64,000 nucleotides of DNA from UBA4971 sp029551185 (GCA_035593725.1 DAOSZN010000005.1:48956-112955); one strand, 5' to 3'; shown: positions 42,908 through 52,335, numbered from the stretch's first letter. The notes: generated by a model from the letters alone, not told the origin. Numbers and translations: made by a program.

Positions 42908-44016
42908 CTGTTTTGGAAGGCGGGAAGATATCAGGCCGTCAGTTCATGAGTGTGTTGGTAGTTCTGAGAATTGTACCACTCACTTTGGTATTCTCATTGA
43001 TAAACAGCATTGCCCACGTTCAGGATACGTGGATTACAGTTATCATAGGTACTGTCATTGCCATCCCTATTGCTGTCCTCATAACTAAACTCAGCCTCAG
43101 GTTTCCCGGGAAAACAATTATTGAATACAGTCAAAGCCTTCTTGGCCCGGTTATGGGGAAGCTTCTTGGCCTCCTTATCCTGTGGTGTTTCCTATGCACT
43201 TCTATAGATATCACCCGGGGTTTGGGCGAGGCGTATGTTATTGCTATCATGCCTGAGACGCCGATTCTGGTCTTCATGAGCATGCTCATCTTTATAAGTT
43301 GTTATGCCGCACGATCCGGGCTTGAGGTAATATGTCGCCTTGGAGAAGATGTATTTTATATCGTCGTGTTTGTTCTATTGCTTACGTATGTGTTGCCTTA
43401 TACCGCTATGCGGTTTGAAAACTTGCGTCCCATCCTGGCGTGGGGCGCATCAAACCTTGTTCCGCCTGTTATCGCCAATCTAGGCTACTACAGTCAGTTT
43501 CTTATAATAGGCATGCTTGTTCCATATCTCAATAAACCTGAGGACGCGACGAGGTACGCCGTATACGCAGTCCTCATCAGCGGGGCGCTGATGGTGCTTG
43601 CAGCCGTAGCTTTAGTGGCAGTATTTGGCACTACTGCAAGCTCATGGACTCTTCCGCTATTCAGTCTTGCCAGGATGATAAGCTTAGGAGACTTCTTTGA
43701 GAGAATAGAAGCAGGAGTGATGGCAGCGTGGACGGTAAGCACCGGAATCAAGTTAGCTCTGTTTCTTTGGGCAGCATCTGTTGCGGTAGCTCAGCTTTTT
43801 AACTTAAAAGCCTTTAGGCATCTGTTGTATCCCCTTGGGACTATTACCGTCGCCGCGAGTCTTTTCTTCTTTGAAAGTATGGTTGAGCTCGAGGATTACC
43901 TTGCTAAAGCAGGCGCCATGGTTTCAATTCTTGTTGCAGGGGTGACGCTTTTGCTTCTCTATGCTGCGCTTGGAATCCGAATGGCAATCCATCGCAGAAA
44001 GGGAGGGGCAGGATGA
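42904..44016 (+). CDS. Spore germination receptor B subunit (permease-like)
   Basis: 370 residues, ten predicted membrane helices, GerB family of the APC superfamily (ISGRQFMSVLVVLRIVPLTLVF; FPGKTIIEYSQSLLGPVMGK). GerB subunits bind the germinant in characterised receptors. ATG 42904 overlaps the A subunit stop and the gene's own stop overlaps the C subunit start. Confidence 0.94.
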   Translation: MTVLEGGKISGRQFMSVLVVLRIVPLTLVFSLINSIAHVQDTWITVIIGTVIAIPIAVLITKLSLRFPGKTIIEYSQSLLGPVMGKLLGLLILWCFLCTSIDITRGLGEAYVIAIMPETPILVFMSMLIFISCYAARSGLEVICRLGEDVFYIVVFVLLLTYVLPYTAMRFENLRPILAWGASNLVPPVIANLGYYSQFLIIGMLVPYLNKPEDATRYAVYAVLISGALMVLAAVALVAVFGTTASSWTLPLFSLARMISLGDFFERIEAGVMAAWTVSTGIKLALFLWAASVAVAQLFNLKAFRHLLYPLGTITVAASLFFFESMVELEDYLAKAGAMVSILVAGVTLLLLYAALGIRMAIHRRKGGAG

Positions 44017-45248
44017 GAGTCAGACGGTGCGTGCGTATTACCGCACTTCTTGCCATTATTCCGGTTGTCCTTTCTATGGCTGGGTGTTGGAGCAGAAAGG
44101 AAATAGAAGATATCGGTTTTGTCCTTTCAATCGGTGTGGATCATGGTGCAAAGGAAGACGAGATCATGATTACTGCCCACATTGCGAAGCCTTTTGCTAT
44201 ATCGGCAGGACTTTCAGGCGCTGTTGACGAGAAGCCGTTCTGGCAAGTAAGCAGCACAGGCCGTACAGTGTTCGAGGCATGGAGGAATCTTCGCCAGCAA
44301 TCTCCAAGAAGACCGCTCTTACACCATAGCAGATTCATAGTGTTTGGCGAGGAATTCGCCAGAGACGGCATTCACGAAGCTATGGATTTCTTTTTCAAAG
44401 AGTCGGAGGTGAGAGAGACAAATGTTGTTGTTGTCGCGAAAGGTGTTAAGGCTTCAGAAATCCTTTGGAATGAATTCGAACTGGAGCGCATGCCTGCAGA
44501 AGGAGCGCTGGGAATAATGAAGGTGGCGGCTCAAGAGCTTTCTACGACTGTCATGATTACACTGAATGAGTTTCTTCAGATGCTGGAAGCGGAAGGTCAT
44601 GAAGCTGTGGCTTCCAGGGCTGAGCTGGTTCGGAGACCTCCTTCCGAGGATCCGAGAGGGCAGTTGAAGAGGGAGACGATTTCAATAAGCGGAAGGGAGA
44701 CGGGCGCTGCAGCCTTTAAAGGCGACAAGCTCGTAGGATGGCTCGACAAGACCCAAACCAGGGGGCTTCAGTGGGTGAAAGGGAAAGTCAGATCCGGCAT
44801 CATAGTGATTGAACAACCGGAAGAAGAAAATAAGCTGGCAAGTATTGAGCTCGTAAGGGCCGATTCAACTGTGACTCCCGGAATCTCTGATGGGCGTCCG
44901 TCTGTCTTGATTAAAGTACGTGCCATCGGGAATCTTGGTGAGGTGCAAGAGGACTTCGATCCTATGAAGAGCCAAGAAGCATGGTTATCGATGGAACGGC
45001 GGATGGCTGAAGTGATAAGGCATGAAATTGAAGCTGCTCTCAACATTGCGAAATACGAGTTTAACTCTGACATCTTCGGATTCGGAGCTGAGATCCAAAG
45101 AAAATATCCGAAGGAGTGGACGAAGCTCAAGGATAAATGGGATGAAGAGTTTCCCAAGTTGGATGTAGAGATTGAGGTGGAAACATCGCTAAGACGTTCC
45201 GGTCTGACTCGTAGAAGCGTCCAAACGGTTCGGAAGGAAGAGGGTTAA
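44013..45248 (+). CDS. Spore germination receptor C subunit (lipoprotein)
   Basis: 411 residues, Ger(x)C family. Signal peptide with a lipobox ending MAGC (residues ~20-25) followed by WSRKEIEDIGFVLSIGVD, the typical GerC opening. C-terminal domain: MERRMAEVIRHEIEAALNIAKYEFNSDIFGFG and KLKDKWDEEFPKLDVEIEV match the family end. Lipidation would anchor it to the outer face of the spore inner membrane. Confidence 0.94.
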   Translation: MRVRRCVRITALLAIIPVVLSMAGCWSRKEIEDIGFVLSIGVDHGAKEDEIMITAHIAKPFAISAGLSGAVDEKPFWQVSSTGRTVFEAWRNLRQQSPRRPLLHHSRFIVFGEEFARDGIHEAMDFFFKESEVRETNVVVVAKGVKASEILWNEFELERMPAEGALGIMKVAAQELSTTVMITLNEFLQMLEAEGHEAVASRAELVRRPPSEDPRGQLKRETISISGRETGAAAFKGDKLVGWLDKTQTRGLQWVKGKVRSGIIVIEQPEEENKLASIELVRADSTVTPGISDGRPSVLIKVRAIGNLGEVQEDFDPMKSQEAWLSMERRMAEVIRHEIEAALNIAKYEFNSDIFGFGAEIQRKYPKEWTKLKDKWDEEFPKLDVEIEVETSLRRSGLTRRSVQTVRKEEG

Positions 45249-45253
45249 CTATA

Positions 45254-45490
45254 TTGAATATCGTCCTGCTTGTATCAGTGTTTATCGCTATCGGCCTTTT
45301 CGAGGGGCCGAAGATGGTTCGGGAGAAGCTTTGGCGCGAGCTTCTTGTATTTGGTTTTCTCCTCTTTTTCGGCTTTACTCTCAGCATTCTTCTTACCCTT
45401 GGCGTTCCTGTGCCAAGTCCGGTAAGAGGGATAAGGAGCCTTATGAATCCCATCCTCAAGTTGCTCGGAATCCCCACATATTATTCATGA
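45254..45490 (+). CDS. Small two-helix membrane protein, possible D subunit of the germination receptor
   Basis: 78 residues with two membrane helices (NIVLLVSVFIAIGLFEG and LLVFGFLLFFGFTLSILLTLGV) and a short basic connecting loop. It begins five bases after the GerC stop (TTG 45254). Some Bacillus receptors have small two-helix D subunits of this size and place (e.g. gerUD); the family link here is by architecture and position only. Confidence 0.65.
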   Translation: MNIVLLVSVFIAIGLFEGPKMVREKLWRELLVFGFLLFFGFTLSILLTLGVPVPSPVRGIRSLMNPILKLLGIPTYYS

Positions 45491-45556
45491 AAGTCGGACC
45501 CGCATAGATTCGGATTAATAATAATGCTTTTCATGACAGGATTATCCTGACACAGG

Positions 45557-45585
45557 TTGCCGCAGATGCACCGTTCTAGTACAAT
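45557..45585 (+). promoter_or_regulatory. Sigma-A promoter for hypE-hypD
   Basis: TTGCCG (45557-45562) and TACAAT (45580-45585), 17 bp apart; 4/6 and 5/6 matches. Transcription would begin near 45592, about 60 nt before the activase GTG. Confidence 0.5.
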
Positions 45586-45651
45586 GAACCTGCAAGCATT
45601 CAGGTTTCCCGTGGGAATCGGGCGCATTCTGCGTCAAGGAGCAGTAGCCGG

Positions 45652-46692
45652 GTGACAGGAACCATATTTGACATAAAGAAATACTCTATCCACGACGGGC
45701 CTGGAATTAGGACCACCGTGTTCTTTAAAGGTTGTCCTCTCCGGTGCGTGTGGTGTCATAATCCCGAGGGCCAAAAGGCTTCTGCCGAGATAATGTTCTT
45801 TTCGGATCGGTGCACCTTTTGCGGAACGTGTGTTTCTGTCTGTCCCAATCATGCCGTTACCCTAAAAGCTGTCAGTCGCGAAAGTAATTGGATTCATCCC
45901 GGTGCTCTTGAAGCCGGCAGTAGAGAAACGGATAGAGTCCATCCCGGTCAGGATATGCTTCTTGAGGGCAGAGGTTCTGAGATGAACAGGGCTTATGAGA
46001 TCCATACATTGCAGAAGAAGTGCATAGCTTGCGGAGAGTGTGTCAAGGCGTGCCCTTCAGGCGCCAGGGAAGTTGCAGGGAGGGTCGTAACCTCTGATGA
46101 ACTGACAAGGGAAATCATGAAGGACGTAGTCTTCTATGACAGTTCAGGAGGGGGAGTCACGTTCTCAGGCGGAGAGCCCTTGCTACAGCCTGATTTCCTC
46201 CTTGTTTTGCTCAGGGAGTGCAAGGAAAGAGAAATCCACACTGCAGTTGATACGTGCGGTTTTACTGAGTGGGAGACTTTGTCTGCCATTGTTCCATATG
46301 TAGACCTCATTCTCTACGATCTCAAATGCATGGATACAGGTATGCATTTTCAATTTACAGGGAGGAGCAATGAGGTAATCCTTGAGAACCTAATACGCCT
46401 TTCTAAGATTCATAGCAATGTGACTGTACGTTTTCCGTTGATCCCGGGTATTAATGACAACGAAGAGAATATCGTGTCCATGGGGGAATTCCTTTCATCA
46501 CTGAGATGGGAAGGCAATCAACCACGCATTAATGTATTGCCTTACCACAAGACGGGGATTGGCAAATATGAAAGACTAGGGAGGGCATACAGCATACCTC
46601 ATGTTGTTCAGCCTACAGATGAAGCAGTTGGTTGTGTGCGGGACAGGCTGAGAAGGTTCGGGCTTGAAACCGGGTTGGAGGAGGCGAGGTAA
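45652..46692 (+). CDS. hypE: Glycyl radical enzyme activase (HypE-like)
   Basis: Radical SAM enzyme that installs the glycyl radical on the next gene product. The motif GCPLRCVWCHNPEG supplies the SAM cluster; two ferredoxin sets follow (CTFCGTCVSVC and CIACGECVKAC), and SSGGGVTFSGGEPLLQ and VDTCGFTEW are typical. Between the two ferredoxin sets is an extra ~35-residue insert with an imperfect repeat (SRESNWIHPG / SRETDRVHPG), making it 346 residues, longer than most activases (~300). GTG 45652 follows AAGGAG. Confidence 0.93.
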   Translation: MTGTIFDIKKYSIHDGPGIRTTVFFKGCPLRCVWCHNPEGQKASAEIMFFSDRCTFCGTCVSVCPNHAVTLKAVSRESNWIHPGALEAGSRETDRVHPGQDMLLEGRGSEMNRAYEIHTLQKKCIACGECVKACPSGAREVAGRVVTSDELTREIMKDVVFYDSSGGGVTFSGGEPLLQPDFLLVLLRECKEREIHTAVDTCGFTEWETLSAIVPYVDLILYDLKCMDTGMHFQFTGRSNEVILENLIRLSKIHSNVTVRFPLIPGINDNEENIVSMGEFLSSLRWEGNQPRINVLPYHKTGIGKYERLGRAYSIPHVVQPTDEAVGCVRDRLRRFGLETGLEEAR

Positions 46693-46693
46693 G

Positions 46694-49051
46694 ATGACGG
46701 AAAGGATTGCCCTGCTGAGGGAGCAGAGCCTGAAGGCAAAGCCTTACATATCCACTGAGAGGGCGGAACTTGTGACAGCAGTCTACAAGAATGCAAGAGT
46801 TGCGTCACCGCCTATCATACGGGCTTTGGTGTTTCGGACGTTGATGGAGAGAAAGACTTTGTACATAAATGACGGCGAGCTTATTGTGGGAGAAAGGGGT
46901 CCTGCGCCCAAAGCCACGCCTACGTACCCTGAGATTTGCTGTCACAGCCTTATAGACCTCGAGGTGTTGGATTCCCGGGAGAAGATTTCCTTTGCCGTAA
47001 GCCCTGAGGCTCGAAATATCTATGAGGAAGAGATCATACCTTTCTGGAAGGGCAGATCCATGCGGGACATGATCTTTACTCAGATGACAGATGAGTGGAA
47101 GGCTGCATATGACGCAGGCATATTCACTGAATTCATGGAGCAGCGCTCGCCCGGACATACAGTCCTTGATGACAAGATTTACAAGAAAGGGCTTCTTGAT
47201 TTCAAAAAAGATATCCGAGAAAGCTTAGCGAGTCTTGACTATGTAGGTGACAGCCGCGCCTATGACAAACATGAGCAACTTGTAGCCATGGATATTTGCC
47301 TGGATGCATTAATACATTTCGCCCGACGGCATGCTGAGAAGGCTTTGGAACTCGCCGGGGAAGAGAAAGATGAGAGAAGAAAGACGGAGCTTGCTCAGAT
47401 AGCTGAGATATGCTCGCATGTTCCTGCGTATGCTCCCAGAACGTTTTGGGAAGCGCTTCAGGCCTATTGGTTTGTGCATGTAGGCGTTATTACAGAATAC
47501 AATACATGGGACTCTTTCAACCCGGGACGTCTTGATCAGCATCTGTATCCGTTCTACAAGAAGGACATAGAAGAAGGTAGGCTGACTGAAGAAGAAGCCA
47601 AAGAGCTCCTCCAATGCTTCTGGATTAAGTTCAACAACCAACCTGCACCGCCCAAAGTCGGTGTTACTGCAGAGGAAAGCGCCACCTATACTGACTTTGC
47701 TAACATTAACCTAGGCGGACTTACTGCAGACGGTTCAGACGGAGTGAACGATCTTACGTATCTGATCCTTAATGTAATCGATGAAATGAGACTCTTGCAG
47801 CCTAGCTCCAATATTCAACTAAGCTCGAAAAACCCGGACCGTTTCTTAAGACACGCCTTGAGGATTGTAAGGAAGGGATGGGGCCAGCCTTCCATATTCA
47901 ACGCTGATATGGTGGTTCAGGAGCTCTTGAGGCAAGGCAAGTCACTTGCGGACGCAAGGTGCGGCGGCACCAGCGGATGTGTGGAAACCGGCGCGTTCGG
48001 CAAGGAAAGCTACATTCTTACGGGATACTTTAATCTTCCGAAGGTCTTGGAGCTCGCCCTAAATGACGGGGTTGATCCTCGCAGTGGGATTCGGCTTGGC
48101 CCGGCTACAGGATGTCCTAAAGAGTTTGAAAGCTTTGATAACGTGTTACATGCGTTCGAGAAGCAACTTGACTACTTCGTAGGCGTGAAGATTAGGGGTA
48201 ATAATGTCATTGAACGGATGTACGCCAAATACATGCCTGCGCCTTTCTTGTCTCTGTTTATCGATGACTGCATAAAAAAGGGTATTGACTATCATGAAGG
48301 TGGAGCCAGGTACAATATCTCGTACATTCAAGGCGTGGGGATCGGAACTGCTACTGACAGCCTTGCTGCTGTCAGGCATCATGTGTTTGATGAGAAAACC
48401 CTGACTATGGCAGATCTGATTTCAGCTATACACAGCGATTTTGTAGGGTATGAGGATGTGAGAATGCGTCTTATGAGGTCATCGCCAAAATACGGTAATG
48501 ATGATGATCGGGCAGATGACTTAATGACTTGGATCTTTCGGGCATTCTTCAACTCAGTGGAAGGCAGTCCCAATACCAAAGGCGGAGTCCATAGAATAAA
48601 CATGCTTCCCACTACGTGTCATGTGTATTTCGGTAAAGTGTGTGGCGCGACCCCTGACGGCAGGCATGCAGAGGAGCCGCTGTCAGAAGGGATTTCTCCT
48701 GTTCAAGGAAGAGACCGAAAAGGGCCTACTTCAGTCATGAAGTCAGCAGCAAAAATGGATCATGCGCTGACAGGAGGTACGCTTCTTAACATGAAGTTCA
48801 CGCCGAAGATACTTGAAGGAGAAGAAGGCATCCTGAACCTTGCGCATCTGGTGAGATCCTATTTTAAGCTCGGCGGTCATCATGTGCAGTTCAACGTGGT
48901 AAATGCGGAGACTCTTCGCGCTGCCCAGGAGGATCCTGAAAACTTTCGGAACCTCATTGTGCGGGTGGCAGGGTATAGTGATTATTTTTGCGATCTTGGT
49001 AAGGCCCTTCAAGATGAGATCATTGCCAGGACGGAACATGCGTCTTTCTAG
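46694..49051 (+). CDS. hypD: trans-4-hydroxy-L-proline dehydratase (glycyl radical enzyme)
   Basis: 785 residues. Converts hydroxyproline to (S)-1-pyrroline-5-carboxylate. The thiyl cysteine lies in GTSGCVETGAFGKE (C429) and the glycyl radical in RVAGYSDYF (G760); the 331-residue spacing equals that of the Clostridioides difficile enzyme. Further agreement, recalled rather than searched: INDGELIVGERG, APTYPEICCH, FTEFMEQRSPGHTV, FNNQPAPPKVG, TYTDFANIN and LPTTCH. ATG 46694 has GGAGGCGAGG upstream. P5C reductase (proC), often adjacent in such clusters, is not seen here. A related dehydratase with another substrate remains possible. Confidence 0.9.
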   Translation: MTERIALLREQSLKAKPYISTERAELVTAVYKNARVASPPIIRALVFRTLMERKTLYINDGELIVGERGPAPKATPTYPEICCHSLIDLEVLDSREKISFAVSPEARNIYEEEIIPFWKGRSMRDMIFTQMTDEWKAAYDAGIFTEFMEQRSPGHTVLDDKIYKKGLLDFKKDIRESLASLDYVGDSRAYDKHEQLVAMDICLDALIHFARRHAEKALELAGEEKDERRKTELAQIAEICSHVPAYAPRTFWEALQAYWFVHVGVITEYNTWDSFNPGRLDQHLYPFYKKDIEEGRLTEEEAKELLQCFWIKFNNQPAPPKVGVTAEESATYTDFANINLGGLTADGSDGVNDLTYLILNVIDEMRLLQPSSNIQLSSKNPDRFLRHALRIVRKGWGQPSIFNADMVVQELLRQGKSLADARCGGTSGCVETGAFGKESYILTGYFNLPKVLELALNDGVDPRSGIRLGPATGCPKEFESFDNVLHAFEKQLDYFVGVKIRGNNVIERMYAKYMPAPFLSLFIDDCIKKGIDYHEGGARYNISYIQGVGIGTATDSLAAVRHHVFDEKTLTMADLISAIHSDFVGYEDVRMRLMRSSPKYGNDDDRADDLMTWIFRAFFNSVEGSPNTKGGVHRINMLPTTCHVYFGKVCGATPDGRHAEEPLSEGISPVQGRDRKGPTSVMKSAAKMDHALTGGTLLNMKFTPKILEGEEGILNLAHLVRSYFKLGGHHVQFNVVNAETLRAAQEDPENFRNLIVRVAGYSDYFCDLGKALQDEIIARTEHASF

Positions 49052-49125
49052 AGGCGCGGCCTAATCATAGGTGTAACGTAATCGCAGGTCGAGAGCGGTT
49101 TTGGTTGTTTTTTTGCGAAATTTTG

Positions 49126-49154
49126 TTGACAAGCTATGTACGCTGTGATAAGAT
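49126..49154 (+). promoter_or_regulatory. Sigma-A promoter for riboswitch-metNIQ
   Basis: Perfect TTGACA (49126-49131) and TAAGAT (49149-49154), 17 bp apart. It lies upstream of the SAM riboswitch in a 386-bp gene-free stretch (49052-49437) that otherwise holds the riboswitch and its terminator. Confidence 0.65.
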
Positions 49155-49212
49155 GCATTTCAAAATAGAATATGGAACCTATGCCAAGTAATTTGGCAAA
49201 GAATGAAATCAT

Positions 49213-49358
49213 TTGCTCATCCAGAGAGGTGGAGGGACTGGCCCAATGAAACCCGGCAACCTTCTGTTATTGCGGTTAGGCCGATTTCCGACTGCATTAC
49301 GGAGAGGTGCCAATTCCAGCGGATGAATCCAGAGGATTAATCCGGCAGATGAGGGAGG
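49213..49358 (+). promoter_or_regulatory. SAM-I (S-box) riboswitch
   Basis: The conserved S-box core is present: AGAGAGGTGGAGGGA, CCCAATGAAACCCGGCAACC, and later GAGAGGTGCCAATTCC. The basal helix P1 is CTCATC (49216-49221) with GATGAG (49349-49354). It precedes metN and is followed by a terminator, so binding of S-adenosylmethionine would stop transcription of the methionine transporter. Confidence 0.96.
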
Positions 49359-49381
49359 CAAGGCACTTGAAAAACTTTAGG

Positions 49382-49411
49382 CCCTTTCCCGCTGCGGGGG
49401 AGGGTTTTTTG
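49382..49411 (+). terminator. Riboswitch-controlled intrinsic terminator
   Basis: CCCTTTCCC and GGGGGAGGG pair (with G-U pairs) across a 5-nt loop and are followed by TTTTTT, 27 nt before metN. This is the expected expression platform of the S-box element. Confidence 0.85.
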
Positions 49412-49437
49412 CATCTTAGAGGGGATGTGTTACAAGG

Positions 49438-50508
49438 TTGGTGAGACTGGAGTCAATCTCAAAGGCTTTCGAGACAGATTCGTCCAGAGTAATTGCGCTC
49501 AAAGAAGTAAGCCTTCATGTCGCGCCCGGGGAGATTTTCGGGATAATCGGTCTTTCCGGGGCGGGGAAGAGTACGCTTGTCAGGTGTATTAACATGCTGG
49601 AGGTGCCTGATCAAGGCAAGGTCTACGTGGACGGGACGGAGATCTCCGCGCTCGGAAGTCGGGAGCTTCGCGAAGTCCGAAAGAAAATCGGCATGATATT
49701 TCAGCATTTTAATCTTCTCTCATCTCGCACTGTCTTAGAGAATGTGATTTTTCCTTTGGAAATCGCGAAACTACCGAAACCGGAAAGGGCAAGGAGAGGG
49801 GAAAAGCTTCTTGAGCTTGTGGGCCTTGAAGATAAGAAAGACGCCTATCCTTCTCAACTGAGCGGTGGACAAAAGCAGAGGGTGGGGATCGCCCGCGCTT
49901 TGGCAAATGATCCGAAAGTGCTTCTGTGTGATGAACCTACATCATCCTTGGATCCTCAGACTACACGCTCCATCCTGAGGTTGCTTGACACGATTAACAA
50001 GAATCTCGGGTTGACTATTATCCTGATTACTCACGAAATGGAGGCAATCAGGCAGATATGTGACAAAGTGGCGGTAATCGAAGATGGAAAGGTGGTTGAA
50101 TCAGGACGAGTCATAGATGTGTTTATTTCTCCGGATCATGAGACGACGAAAGCTATGATCCGAGGGTCAAGCCACATAGACGCCCCTGATTGGGCTATCG
50201 AGATTCTTGAAGCTTCAGCAAAAGCCTCTGACAGGCAAGTGGTGAGGCTGTCTTTTGTAGGCGAGTCCGCCGGACGTCCTGTGATCTCATCAATTGCCCG
50301 TGATTTTGGTGTGGACATAAATATCCTGACTGCTCAGATTGATCATATGAAGTCGGTTCCGTTCGGTGTAATGTTGGTAGAGCTCTCCGGTAACAGCGGC
50401 GGAATCGAGAAATCCATAGATTATCTGCGTAGGTTGGGAGTATCTGTTGATGTCATAGATGATATAAGCGATTTTGTGACAAAGGAGAACGGAGGTGCAA
50501 ACCTTTAG
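49438..50508 (+). CDS. metN: Methionine ABC transporter, ATP-binding protein
   Basis: 356 residues. Walker A GLSGAGKSTLVRCINML, signature LSGGQKQRVGIARAL, Walker B VLLCDEPTSSLDP and H-loop ITHEM; the C-terminal NIL domain (residues ~270-350) senses methionine in MetN proteins. TTG 49438 or GTG 49441 is the start. Control by the upstream SAM riboswitch supports methionine as substrate. Confidence 0.97.
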   Translation: MVRLESISKAFETDSSRVIALKEVSLHVAPGEIFGIIGLSGAGKSTLVRCINMLEVPDQGKVYVDGTEISALGSRELREVRKKIGMIFQHFNLLSSRTVLENVIFPLEIAKLPKPERARRGEKLLELVGLEDKKDAYPSQLSGGQKQRVGIARALANDPKVLLCDEPTSSLDPQTTRSILRLLDTINKNLGLTIILITHEMEAIRQICDKVAVIEDGKVVESGRVIDVFISPDHETTKAMIRGSSHIDAPDWAIEILEASAKASDRQVVRLSFVGESAGRPVISSIARDFGVDINILTAQIDHMKSVPFGVMLVELSGNSGGIEKSIDYLRRLGVSVDVIDDISDFVTKENGGANL

Positions 50509-51170
50509 TGTTTGATTCCCGTCTGGTTCAGATTATCGTTGGCAGTCTGGGCGAAACCCTTTACATGGTTGGGGTTTCGTGTGGGCTTGCCGTGGTTTTT
50601 GGATTGCCCATAGGAGTTATTCTGGTGATTACGGAAAAGCGGCATATCCTGGAGAATCCCTGTGTAAACCAGGTCTTTCAAGCTGTGGTTAATATCGGCA
50701 GGTCTATTCCCTTTGTCATTCTCATGGTAGCAATAATGCCTTTTACTAGGCTCCTGACAGGGACGTCAATAGGAACGACTGCTGCAATTGTCCCTCTGAC
50801 TATAGCTGCTATTCCGTTTGTTGCAAGAATGGTTGAAACATCTCTTCGTGAAGTTGATCCCGGTGTGGTTGAGGCAGCTCAGGCAATGGGTGCATCCCCG
50901 TGGGAGATTATTATAAAGGTTCTGATTCCTGAGGCGAAACCCTCACTGATACTGGGGGTCACAATCACCGCAATTAACCTTGTAGGCTATTCCACTATGG
51001 CAGGCGCCATAGGCGGCGGAGGGCTGGGGGACCTTGCAGTCAGGTACGGATACCAAAGGTTCCGCGGTGACGTAATGTTAGCCACAGTTGTCATCCTCGT
51101 TCTTTTGGTCCAAGGAGTTCAAGTGTTAGGCGGCGCATTGGCAAAGAAGGCAGAGCATAGGCGAAGCTGA
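50508..51170 (+). CDS. metI: Methionine ABC transporter, permease
   Basis: 220 residues with five membrane helices and the EAA-type loop EVDPGVVEAAQAMGASPWEII. GTG 50508 overlaps the metN stop and is preceded by GGAGGTG. Pairs with MetN. Confidence 0.97.
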   Translation: MFDSRLVQIIVGSLGETLYMVGVSCGLAVVFGLPIGVILVITEKRHILENPCVNQVFQAVVNIGRSIPFVILMVAIMPFTRLLTGTSIGTTAAIVPLTIAAIPFVARMVETSLREVDPGVVEAAQAMGASPWEIIIKVLIPEAKPSLILGVTITAINLVGYSTMAGAIGGGGLGDLAVRYGYQRFRGDVMLATVVILVLLVQGVQVLGGALAKKAEHRRS

Positions 51171-51331
51171 TACCTTGAGCTTCCTTTGGAAGGTTTTAAA
51201 ATACATGACATCATATCTTATGGCGAAAAGCGTGTTCAGCGATTTCCGCTTCCCAAAAGCGGCATGCTAGGTGCTGTCAGGGAAGGGGCTGTAAAATACA
51301 ACGACGTGAAGAAGAAGAGGAGGAAGAGAGT

Positions 51332-52177
51332 ATGAATAAAAAGCCCAGATGCAAAAGAAATCATTCCATGTTCCGTGATCTTTTGGTAGCCTTTGTGCTT
51401 ATGTTGGTCTTGTGTGCCGGAGGAGCGAGCAGCGAGGCTGTGGCGCCTACGAAGTTAAAGGTGGGCGCAACGCCTGTTCCACATTCAGAGATTCTTGAAA
51501 TCATAAAACCTATTCTCAAGGACAAGGGGATTCTGCTGGAAGTTATTGAGTTTACTGATTATGTCACTCCGAATCTTGCGCTAAATGACGGAGACATTGA
51601 CGCCAATTACTTTCAGCATATTCCGTATCTTGAGGAGTTTGCCGAAGCAAGACGTCTTGATATCACCTATATTGCCCGTGTACATATTGAGCCAATGGGA
51701 GTGTACTCAAAGAAAGTCAAGGATTTGAAAGACTTAAAGAATAAGGCTAAGGTCGGAATTCCAAGTGACCCGACAAACGGTGGGAGAGCTCTCTTGCTCC
51801 TGCAGAAGGCGGGAATCATCAAGCTTGATGACAAAGCGGGCATTGCTGCGACTAAATATGACATAATCTCAAACCCGAAAAACATTCAGATTATTGAGCT
51901 TGAAGCGGCTCAACTCCCAAGGTCTCTTGAGGATCTGGATCTTGCCATAATAAACTCAAACTATGCCCTGGAGGCAGGACTCATTTCAACAAGAGACGCG
52001 CTTATCATCGAGGACGCTGACTCTCCATATGTAAATGTCTTGGCAGTGAGGACAAAGGACAAGGATAAGACCGCATTGATAGAACTTGCTAAGGCTTTGA
52101 CCTCTGATACAGTGGCTGAGTTCATAAGAGAGAAGTACCCGGGTTCAGTTGTGCCTGCTTTCGGGCTGGAGTTTTAG
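51332..52177 (+). CDS. metQ: Methionine-binding protein MetQ (NlpA family)
   Basis: 281 residues. Signal peptide (LVAFVLMLVLCAGGASSEA) and NlpA/MetQ motifs KVGATPVPHSEILEIIKP, NDGDIDANYFQHIPYLE and GIPSDPTNGGRALLLLQKAG. The only cysteine near the cleavage site lies in LVLC, with Leu at -1, which is not a good lipobox; most Gram-positive MetQ are lipoproteins. ATG 51332 follows AGAGGAGGAAGAG. A 161-bp gap separates it from metI. Confidence 0.96.
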   Translation: MNKKPRCKRNHSMFRDLLVAFVLMLVLCAGGASSEAVAPTKLKVGATPVPHSEILEIIKPILKDKGILLEVIEFTDYVTPNLALNDGDIDANYFQHIPYLEEFAEARRLDITYIARVHIEPMGVYSKKVKDLKDLKNKAKVGIPSDPTNGGRALLLLQKAGIIKLDDKAGIAATKYDIISNPKNIQIIELEAAQLPRSLEDLDLAIINSNYALEAGLISTRDALIIEDADSPYVNVLAVRTKDKDKTALIELAKALTSDTVAEFIREKYPGSVVPAFGLEF

Positions 52178-52240
52178 GAATTTGCAATGATTGAATTGAC
52201 AAACAGTTGAACCCGCGATTGTAGACTATAACAGACAAAA

Positions 52241-52277
52241 ACAGCCTGTAAGCTGAAAATCGATGCTTACAGGCTGT
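52241..52277 (-). terminator. Intrinsic terminator for the radical SAM gene (possibly bidirectional)
   Basis: A perfect 13-bp inverted repeat, ACAGCCTGTAAGC (52241-52253) and GCTTACAGGCTGT (52265-52277), with an 11-nt loop. On the minus strand it is followed by TTTTTGTC, fitting a terminator for the gene ending at 52336. On the plus strand it may also end metQ transcription, although the T-run is poor. Confidence 0.8.
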
Positions 52278-52335
52278 TCTTACAAATAGCCTTCTGAAAC
52301 CGGCAGACAGCTTTGTCGCTTTGAGACGTCCATAG

